Shown here: one piece after another, positions 14,331-18,667 of the stretch
Layout: each line of letters begins with the position of its first letter
Position numbering within the stretch: position 1 is the first letter of the stretch
Assembly (NCBI GenBank): GCA_022793355.1
Contig: JAAWCR010000061.1
Coordinates: 1 to 18,667, forward strand
Direction of reading: 5' to 3'
Source: Lawsonibacter sp.
GTDB taxonomy: Bacteria > Bacillota > Clostridia > Oscillospirales > Oscillospiraceae
DNA: 18,667 nucleotides
Translations under genes and position numbers: made by a program
Notes under the pieces: generated by a model
The model's database searches: none
Told to the model about the DNA's origin: nothing
Seen by the model: only the letters and a program-made list of their open reading frames with translations

Positions 14331-14709
14331 AATAGACACCCCTTTCGAAGCTGGTGGCCAGACGCGCGGAAATCAGCCGTGTCACTTCCCTGAATCTGTC
14401 CAAATTGTCAATTACCACTCGCTCAGTATATACTACAAATAAAATGTCATCCACCTTGCAGGCATTTCGTTTCAAATTTCCTATGGTAGTTTGCCCTCCG
14501 GCAGTAACCGCGCCGATTGTATCATAGCGGTCCTCGTTCTCGCCGTGGGATTCGTCATAGAGCTCAATGCGGTCGTAATCAAAGAACACCCTTGCGGCGC
14601 TTTCAAAAGAAATTCCGTGTTTTTCAATATTTCTTCTGTTTTTTTCCGGATCATACTCAAAAAGCAGCCCGCCCAAGGTGAACCGCGTCACATGTTCCAG
14701 ACCTTCCAT
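14314..14709 (-). CDS. BrnT-family (DUF497) ribonuclease toxin
   Basis: A 131-residue toxin-like protein of the BrnT fold, whose characterised members cleave RNA. Family landmarks in order: FEYDPEKNRRNIEKHGISFE near residue 17, AARVFFD near 38, ESHGENEDRYDTIGAV near 53, and C-terminal TRLISARLATSFERGVYYG. The His, Arg and Glu positions of the family are present. Usual length is about 90; this one has an insert of about 18 residues (TAGGQTTIGNLKRNACKV) between the IGAV and ILFVVYTER strands, plus a short one before the last helix. The start is ATG 14709 with a weak ribosome site; a GTG 18 nt downstream is an alternative. The gene precedes and overlaps its antitoxin partner. Base composition is lower in GC than its neighbours, which suggests acquisition. 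Confidence 0.85.
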   Translation of the reverse strand: MEGLEHVTRFTLGGLLFEYDPEKNRRNIEKHGISFESAARVFFDYDRIELYDESHGENEDRYDTIGAVTAGGQTTIGNLKRNACKVDDILFVVYTERVVIDNLDRFREVTRLISARLATSFERGVYYGKYN

Positions 14710-14723
14710 AACAACACCGCCTG

Positions 14724-14751
14724 TCTATAATCATAGCATAACATAAATCAA
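14724..14751 (-). promoter_or_regulatory. Promoter and possible operator of the toxin-antitoxin pair
   Basis: On the minus strand, -35 TTGATT (14751-14746), a 16-nt spacer and -10 TATAGA (14729-14724). CTATAATCATAG (14725-14736) over the -10 is palindromic at 10 of 12 positions and could be an autoregulatory site. Confidence 0.4.
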
Positions 14752-14771
14752 CGGAAAAGAAAAGCGATTTA

Positions 14772-15629
14772 TCACCGCCGCTTCAGCCGGTTCTCCAGCA
14801 CCCGGCCCACCGCCGCCCCCAGCAGGAGAATGTTGCCGCACAGATACAGCCACACCAACAGGATAATCAGGGAGGCCAGGGAGCCGTAGACCAGCGCGTA
14901 GCGGGAGGACATGCCGATAAACCAGGAGAACACCGCCGAGGCGGCCACCATCGCCAGGGCGGCCAGCAGGGAGGACAGCAGCACCACCGGCCGGCGCACG
15001 GCGCCCCGGGGCGTCCCCGCCCGGTAGACAATGAGCACCAGCAGCAGCACGAAGCAGAACAGCAGCAGATAGCGCAGCCACCGCCACAGCCCCGACAGGG
15101 CGGACAGGGGGAGCAGCTCGGCGATGCGCCGGGGCAGATTCTCCTCCAGCAGCCAGAAAAACCACTCCCCGGTGAAGATGACCACCACCGACAGATAGAC
15201 GGTGAGCAGGAACAGGGCCGACAGCGCCACGCTGAGCAGCACCCGCCGGACGGCGCGGGTATGCTCCACCCCATGCAGGCCGTCCATGGTGGCCAGCAGG
15301 GTGCGCAGCCCCGCCGAGGCGGAGATAAGGATGGTGACCACGCTGGCCGGCAGCAGAGCCCCGGACTGGCTGCCCGCCACATAGCCCAGATAGTCGGCCA
15401 GCACGGCCAGCACCCCGTCGGGCAGAACCTGCTCCAGGGATACCAGCAGGTTTTCCAGGTCCAGGCGGAACAGGGCGATGAAGTAGTTGACGCACACCAG
15501 CAGGGGAAACAGGGTGAGCACCAGAAAGTAGGACAGCGCCGCCGCTGACCGGGGCGCCCCCACCCGCACAAACAGCTCCGCCGTCTCCAGTCCGAAGGAG
15601 ACAGGGGGGAGGGAGAGGAATTTTTTCAT
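14772..15629 (-). CDS. YihY/BrkB-family inner membrane protein
   Basis: A 285-residue integral membrane protein with about six hydrophobic segments. Features of the YihY family (once mislabelled ribonuclease BN) include RSAAALSYFLVLTLFPLLVC near 27-46, SASAGLRTLLATMDGLHGVE near 103-122, and the C-terminal VYGSLASLIILLVWLYLCGN near 246-265. The function of the family is unknown; a transport role is often suggested. ATG 15629 follows GGAGG at 7-8 nt. It has its own promoter directly downstream of the rpsT terminator. The toxin gene starts 62 nt beyond its stop codon, so read-through into the toxin is possible as no terminator hairpin is visible between them. Confidence 0.92.
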   Translation of the reverse strand: MKKFLSLPPVSFGLETAELFVRVGAPRSAAALSYFLVLTLFPLLVCVNYFIALFRLDLENLLVSLEQVLPDGVLAVLADYLGYVAGSQSGALLPASVVTILISASAGLRTLLATMDGLHGVEHTRAVRRVLLSVALSALFLLTVYLSVVVIFTGEWFFWLLEENLPRRIAELLPLSALSGLWRWLRYLLLFCFVLLLVLIVYRAGTPRGAVRRPVVLLSSLLAALAMVAASAVFSWFIGMSSRYALVYGSLASLIILLVWLYLCGNILLLGAAVGRVLENRLKRR

Positions 15630-15677
15630 AAAGGAAGCCTCCTTTCACACGGCCCAAGGGCGGCTGCTTGTTCTTTG

Positions 15678-15705
15678 ACTATACCACATACTCCAGTGAA
15701 AACAA
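15678..15705 (-). promoter_or_regulatory. Promoter of the yihY-like gene
   Basis: On the minus strand, -35 TTGTTT (15705-15700), a 16-nt spacer and an extended -10 TGGTATAGT (-10 at 15683-15678). It sits between the rpsT terminator and the gene. Confidence 0.6.
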
Positions 15706-15710
15706 ATACG

Positions 15711-15740
15711 AAAAAAGCCGCCTGTATATCAGACGGCTTT
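15711..15740 (-). terminator. Rho-independent terminator after rpsT
   Basis: On the minus strand, AAAGCCGTCTG pairs with CAGGCGGCTTT (one G-U pair) around ATATA, then a run of T to 15711. It lies about 18 nt past the rpsT stop. Confidence 0.9.
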
Positions 15741-15757
15741 CCATTTCGCGCACATGC

Positions 15758-16021
15758 TCAAGCCAGCTTGCTCAGCTTGACGGTCATCTTGCTCTTCTTG
15801 TTGGCGGCATTGTTGCGGTGCAGCAGACCCTTGGCAGCGGCCTTGTCCACCGCCTTAACGGCCACCTTGTAAGCGGCATCGGCCTCGCTGCGGTTGCCTT
15901 CCGCCACCGCGGCCTCAAACTTTTTAATGTCGGTCTTGAGCGCGGATCTCGCGGCCTTGTTCTGCGCGGCCTTGGCCTGAGACACCAGAACGCGCTTCTT
16001 GGCAGACTTAATATTCGGCAA
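15758..16021 (-). CDS. rpsT: 30S ribosomal protein S20, TTG start
   Basis: A primary 16S rRNA-binding protein of the small ribosomal subunit. From TTG 16021 the product has 87 residues, the same as E. coli S20, and begins MPNIKSAKKRVLVSQ. It is rich in Lys and Ala, with long helices and the ending NKKSKMTVKLSKLA. The start is decided by AGGAGG 8 nt before the TTG; an in-frame GTG at 16030 abuts that site and would add three residues not found in the family. E. coli rpsT also uses UUG and is controlled by its own product, so the weak start may be functional. rpsT next to the spore protease gene gpr matches the Bacillus/Clostridium neighbourhood, although here the two are divergent. Confidence 0.96.
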   Translation of the reverse strand: MPNIKSAKKRVLVSQAKAAQNKAARSALKTDIKKFEAAVAEGNRSEADAAYKVAVKAVDKAAAKGLLHRNNAANKKSKMTVKLSKLA

Positions 16022-16083
16022 ACCAAACACCTCCTCCGATTTTCATCCTTAATTTAGGTGACAATACACCCACGCAGATTTGT

Positions 16084-16112
16084 ATTGTACCACCCGCCGG
16101 CAAAAAAATCAA
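16084..16112 (-). promoter_or_regulatory. Promoter of rpsT
   Basis: On the minus strand, -35 TTGATT (16112-16107), a 17-nt spacer and -10 TACAAT (16089-16084). The leader would be about 55 nt long. Confidence 0.65.
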
Positions 16113-16141
16113 CTGTTTTTTTCGATTTTTTTGGAATCCCC

Positions 16142-16170
16142 GGATAGTTTTTCAAAAGCCGCAAAAACTA
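16142..16170 (+). promoter_or_regulatory. Possible forespore (sigma-F/G) promoter of gpr
   Basis: GGATA (16142-16146) and GCAAAAACTA (16161-16170) match the sigma-F pattern GYWTA / GGNRANAHTR at 4 of 5 and 9 of 10 positions. The 14-nt gap is shorter than the usual one. gpr is transcribed by sigma-F and sigma-G in Bacillus. No good vegetative promoter precedes the gene. Confidence 0.3.
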
Positions 16171-16220
16171 GGGCGGACAAGAAAATTATTCCACAACATA
16201 TTGCATAAGGAGGGAGCGCC

Positions 16221-17111
16221 ATGCGCATGCGGCGGACCGACCTGGCCCTGGAGGCCCGGGAGCTCTGGCAGGAGCGGGCGGGGGACGTCACCGCCCTGCC
16301 TGGGGTGGAGGCCCGTGACACCTTTCGGGAGGGCATTCCGGTGAGCACCGTCAAGGTTTTGGACAGCCAGGGGGAGAGCGCCCTGGGCAAGCCCCGGGGA
16401 AGTTATGTCACCCTCACCCTGGAGGGGCTGTCCGCCCGGGAGGAGGGCATTTTTCAGCGCGCCGTCCGGGCGGTGGCGGGGGAGGTGGCCGGACTGATGG
16501 GGGCCGTCCCGGAGGGGGGGCTGGTGCTGGTGGCCGGGCTGGGCAACCGGGCCATCACCCCGGACGCCATCGGTCCCAAGGTCCACCAGAACACCCTGGT
16601 CACCCGCCATCTGGTGCGGCAGATGCCGGAGCATTTCGGCTCCCTGCGGCCGGTAGCCTCCCTGGCGGCGGAGGTAATGGGCACCACCGGCGTGGAGAGC
16701 GGCGAGCTGGTGCGGGCGGTGTGCGAAAAAATTCAGCCCGCCTGCGTGGTGGCGGTGGACGCCCTGGCCTCCCGCTCCCTGAAGCGGCTGTGCAGGACAG
16801 TGCAGATTGCCGACACCGGCATCACCCCCGGCTCCGGGGTAGGCAACCACCGGATGGGCCTCACCCGGGACACCCTGGGCGTGCCCGTGATCGCCATCGG
16901 GGTGCCCACCGTGGTAGACGGGGCCACTTTGGCCGCCGATCTGCTGGGCACCGACGACCTGCCCGACCTGGGGGAGGACCGGGACCTGCTGGTCACCCCC
17001 AAGGATATTGACAGCCAGGTGAACGACTTGGCCAAGGTCATTGGCTACGGGCTCAGCATGGCCCTCCAGCCGGGCATCTCGGTGGAGGAGTTGGATCTGC
17101 TGCTGTCCTAA
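16221..17111 (+). CDS. gpr: GPR endopeptidase (germination protease of endospores)
   Basis: An aspartate-type protease made as a zymogen in the forespore; on germination it degrades the small acid-soluble proteins that coat spore DNA. The protein has 296 residues, somewhat shorter than the Bacillus enzyme (about 370). It begins MRMRRTDLALEARE with the conserved RTDLA. The two essential aspartates are D115 (GLGNRAITPDAIGP) and D180 (VVAVDALASRS), 65 residues apart as against 66 in B. megaterium. VMGTTGVESGE near 152, DTGITPGSGVGNHR near 198 and PVIAIGVPTVVDGAT near 222 are further signatures. ATG 16221 follows AGGAGG. It is divergent from rpsT. spoIIP, the usual next gene, is absent here. Confidence 0.97.
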   Translation: MRMRRTDLALEARELWQERAGDVTALPGVEARDTFREGIPVSTVKVLDSQGESALGKPRGSYVTLTLEGLSAREEGIFQRAVRAVAGEVAGLMGAVPEGGLVLVAGLGNRAITPDAIGPKVHQNTLVTRHLVRQMPEHFGSLRPVASLAAEVMGTTGVESGELVRAVCEKIQPACVVAVDALASRSLKRLCRTVQIADTGITPGSGVGNHRMGLTRDTLGVPVIAIGVPTVVDGATLAADLLGTDDLPDLGEDRDLLVTPKDIDSQVNDLAKVIGYGLSMALQPGISVEELDLLLS

Positions 17112-17114
17112 CTG

Positions 17115-17135
17115 TCCGTCACAGACGGATTTTTA
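17115..17135 (+). terminator. Rho-independent terminator after gpr
   Basis: TCCGTC (17115-17120) pairs with GACGGA (17124-17129) across a 3-nt loop, then TTTTT. It starts 4 nt past the stop codon. Confidence 0.8.
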
Positions 17136-17170
17136 TACTACTTGTAATCTTCCTTTGGAATAATACGTCT

Positions 17171-17268
17171 GTTTTGGCGAAAAAACCGGTGTTTTTCGAT
17201 CCAAAACGGGGGACAACCCGGGACGCCCCTCCCCCGTCCGCCAGAGACGGACATTTTTGGGATATCCC
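17171..17268 (+). promoter_or_regulatory. Series of hairpins upstream of the small membrane protein gene
   Basis: A long hairpin has arms GTTTTGG-CGAAAAA (17171-17184) and TTTTTCG-AT-CCAAAAC (17192-17207), 14 bp with a 2-nt bulge. Next comes a terminator-like GTCCG-7-CGGAC (17236-17252) followed by TTTTT. The palindrome GGGATATCCC (17259-17268) follows at once. A further GCCCT-5-AGGGC hairpin lies near 17269-17283. The whole 17136-17311 stretch is gene-free. It could hold an attenuated leader or a small RNA. Confidence 0.4.
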
Positions 17269-17320
17269 GCCCTAAAGCAGGGCAGACTAGAGGAAAAGAC
17301 TGGTAAAGGATGTGGTCATA

Positions 17321-17596
17321 ATGGTTAAGGGTATCACCCGACAGGTAATTTTAGTCAAGTCTCCCGACCCCCGCCTCTTTGAGGAGGCCATCTTCATCGT
17401 TAAGGAGGAGGCCCTGGCCCGGGAAGGGGTCAGCGCCGACAAGGTGCTTCAGGAGGCCCGGCAGGCGGCCAACGGCTACCTCAAACAGGGCAAGGCCTGG
17501 AACCGCCGGCTGGAACGGTTTCCCGCCCCCGCCTGGGGGGTGCTGGGAGCCGCTCTGGCCTCCATGGGCTGGGCGGCCTGGCTCTTTCTGCTGTAA
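17321..17596 (+). CDS. Conserved small protein with C-terminal membrane helix, function unknown
   Basis: A 91-residue protein reading MVKGITRQVILVKSPDPRLF and then EEAIFIVKEEALAREGVSAD. The N-terminal part (about 1-40) looks like one small alpha/beta unit; a helical, charged middle (VLQEARQAANGYLKQG) leads to one C-terminal hydrophobic helix (about residues 70-91, PAPAWGVLGAALASMGWAAW) with no charge after it. It is thus probably tail-anchored with the bulk in the cytoplasm. I recall similar unnamed proteins in Clostridia, but I know no function. The start is ATG 17321, with AAAGGA about 10 nt upstream; a GTG at 17312 directly abuts that site. It follows gpr on the same strand but behind a terminator. 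Confidence 0.75.
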   Translation: MVKGITRQVILVKSPDPRLFEEAIFIVKEEALAREGVSADKVLQEARQAANGYLKQGKAWNRRLERFPAPAWGVLGAALASMGWAAWLFLL

Positions 17597-17602
17597 CCCT
17601 TT

Positions 17603-17674
17603 CCCCGCCGGGGCATAGTATGGAGTGGAGGGAGGCCGGCGGCGGGTCCTCCCCTCCCAAGCACCCCGGCGGGG
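17603..17674. repeat. Perfect 11-bp inverted repeat in the intergenic space
   Basis: CCCCGCCGGGG (17603-17613) and CCCCGGCGGGG (17664-17674) are exact reverse complements separated by 50 nt of purine-rich then C-rich sequence. GGAGGG and CCTCCC inside can extend the pairing. It lies between the end of the small membrane protein gene and its apparent terminator. Confidence 0.5.
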
Positions 17675-17723
17675 GCACCAAGGATAACATGTTTTCTTCT
17701 TTCCTCCTTAAAATAGAAATGTT

Positions 17724-17766
17724 GCGGCCCGGCGGACTTCCCGCCGGGCCGCCCTGTTTTGTTGTT
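17724..17766 (+). terminator. Rho-independent terminator between convergent genes
   Basis: A perfect 12-bp stem, GCGGCCCGGCGG (17724-17735) with CCGCCGGGCCGC (17741-17752), and a 5-nt loop, followed after four bases by TTTTGTTGTT. It lies 128 nt past the small gene's stop; the T-run marks the plus strand. The minus-strand gene ending at 17779 may use it too, though less well. Confidence 0.8.
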
Positions 17767-17778
17767 CAAACGGTATGC

Positions 17779-18597
17779 TTACCGCGCAGCCGCCTTCTCC
17801 GTTACCGGGACGGACAGGGTGACGCTCCCCACCGGGGCGTCCAGCCGCAGGGTCACCCGCTCTCCCGGCCGCCAGCCCTCCGCCGGGACATAGACGGCAA
17901 ACTCCCTCCAGCCTATGCCCCACCGGCACAGCTCCGCTCCAACCCAATAAAACTGGTAGGCAACGCTGCCGCCCAGCCCGTCCGGCGCCGTATAGCGCAC
18001 GAGCTGCACTCTATCCATAGAGTGCCACTCCCCGTTGGGACCGGCGGCGGAGAGGGCCCTGTAGACGGCGTCCGGCTCCACCCGCTCCCAAAACCTGGGG
18101 GAGGACACCCGCAGCGCCACCTGGAGGTTATCCCGCGCGTCGTCATACTCCGGGCGATCCAGATAGGCGGCCCCGGTAATCTGTACGGTGTATTGGCCCA
18201 GCTGGGCCCGCTCCCCGTCCTCGACGCGGTGATAGACCGGGGTGCTTCCGGAACCCCAGAGGGAGGTGCGGTAGTCCGTGGGAACAGTGAGGTTATAGAG
18301 CGCCGTGATACAGACCGCCACCCACAGGGCAACCCGGCTGGCCTGCCACAGCCAGCCCAGCCAGGGCTTGTGAACCTTGGCCAGGGCGGCTCTCACCTCC
18401 TCCGGGTCCCCCATGGCGGTCATGGCCCGCTCCTGGGCCTCCAGAGGGTCGATATCGGGAAAGCTGCGCTGGAGGCCGGAGGCCTTGTCCTCCATGTGCT
18501 GGAGCAGTTCGATACGCACCCTCGCCCGGTCGGGGCCGAAGCGGATGCCCGATACCGCCGTGTCCAGCCAGGACTGGGGGGTGTTCCTCTTGTCCAT
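17779..18597 (-). CDS. Membrane protein with N-terminal HAAS/permease-prefix-like domain
   Basis: A 272-residue single-pass protein. Residues about 1-75 form a helical domain (RIELLQHMEDKASGLQRSFP, then DPLEAQERAMTAMGDPEEVR) typical of HAAS/permease prefix domain 1 proteins, which often sit next to PadR regulators and ABC exporters. One membrane helix follows at about 80-102 (WLWQASRVALWVAVCITALY). The rest (about 103-272) is a predicted beta-rich extracytoplasmic domain I do not recognise (YTVQITGAAYLDRPEYDDAR; ending VTLSVPVTEKAAAR). The start is ATG 18597, with AGGAGG 5-6 nt upstream; the open frame upstream runs into the preceding gene. The gap to that gene is 11 nt, so they form an operon. 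A signal-transmitting or sensor role is only a guess. Confidence 0.75.
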   Translation of the reverse strand: MDKRNTPQSWLDTAVSGIRFGPDRARVRIELLQHMEDKASGLQRSFPDIDPLEAQERAMTAMGDPEEVRAALAKVHKPWLGWLWQASRVALWVAVCITALYNLTVPTDYRTSLWGSGSTPVYHRVEDGERAQLGQYTVQITGAAYLDRPEYDDARDNLQVALRVSSPRFWERVEPDAVYRALSAAGPNGEWHSMDRVQLVRYTAPDGLGGSVAYQFYWVGAELCRWGIGWREFAVYVPAEGWRPGERVTLRLDAPVGSVTLSVPVTEKAAAR

Positions 18598-18608
18598 CTC
18601 TCTCCCTC

Positions 18609-18667
18609 CTAATTGTAGCGGGTAAAAATTCCGTCCTGTTCCCACAGCGGGACGCCGTCCGCCCCGC
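18609..18667 (-). CDS. C-terminus of an unidentified upstream gene (partial)
   Basis: The last 18 codons before a TAG at 18611-18609 read GADGVPLWEQDGIFTRYN. Thirteen of the 18 codons end in G or C, as in real genes here, and the stop sits 11 nt before the next ATG with AGGAGG between, the usual operon spacing. The fragment is too short to identify. A PadR-type regulator or another permease-prefix protein would be typical in this position. Confidence 0.45.
   Translation of the reverse strand, partial: GADGVPLWEQDGIFTRYN

Noticed and set aside
1..18667. Mobile elements, CRISPR arrays, tRNA or rRNA genes
   Set aside because: I saw no transposase, integrase, regularly spaced repeats, target-site duplications, cloverleaf or rRNA core sequences. 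The toxin-antitoxin pair is the only likely mobile-type cargo.

Overview
The window is chromosomal DNA from a high-GC, Gram-positive, endospore-forming Firmicute. An anaerobic gut Clostridia lineage such as Oscillospiraceae (Flavonifractor/Oscillibacter-like) is my inference. The reasons are: a germination protease gene (gpr) divergent from rpsT; an oxygen-labile [4Fe-4S] two-subunit L-serine dehydratase; strong AGGAGG-type Shine-Dalgarno sites; frequent TTG/GTG starts; and coding regions very rich in G/C at third codon positions. I see no rRNA, tRNA, CRISPR array, insertion sequence or phage gene. Most of the window is ordinary core and metabolic sequence.

Layout. (1) 1-1885, minus strand: the end of an efflux operon, with a membrane-fusion protein carrying two tandem adaptor cores and then a MacB-type ABC ATPase cut by the window edge. 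(2) 2211-6602: a mannitol locus. A DeoR-family regulator and the PTS mannitol permease EIICBA (mtlA) run left, and mannitol-1-phosphate 5-dehydrogenase (mtlD) runs right from the shared intergenic region, which holds palindromes that look like operators. (3) 6605-9736: the L-serine dehydratase genes sdaAB-sdaAA behind a leader hairpin, convergent with an AspT-type aminotransferase. (4) 9866-11096: peptide chain release factor 2 in a single reading frame, without the usual programmed frameshift. (5) 11121-12715: an amino-acid (possibly cystine) ABC permease and lipoprotein binding protein with no ATPase gene beside them. (6) 12718-13383: a TRIC-type cation channel protein. (7) 13498-14064: a strong promoter, about 200 nt of apparently structured RNA, mutually exclusive helices, a hairpin over a start codon, a 64-aa ORF and a strong terminator. 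This is the most unusual stretch. (8) 14145-14751: a BrnT-family toxin with a short antitoxin-like partner. (9) 14772-15705: a YihY/BrkB membrane protein. (10) 15711-17135: rpsT (TTG start) divergent from gpr. (11) 17171-18667: a small single-helix membrane protein behind hairpins, then a HAAS/permease-prefix-domain membrane protein and the tail of another gene on the minus strand.

How the genes work together: imported mannitol is phosphorylated by MtlA and oxidised to fructose-6-phosphate by MtlD, probably under the DeoR regulator. Serine is deaminated to pyruvate by SdaAA/SdaAB, and the neighbouring aminotransferase could interconvert amino acids and 2-oxo acids. Everything was read by eye. 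Promoters, operators and RNA folds are pattern matches, not measurements.
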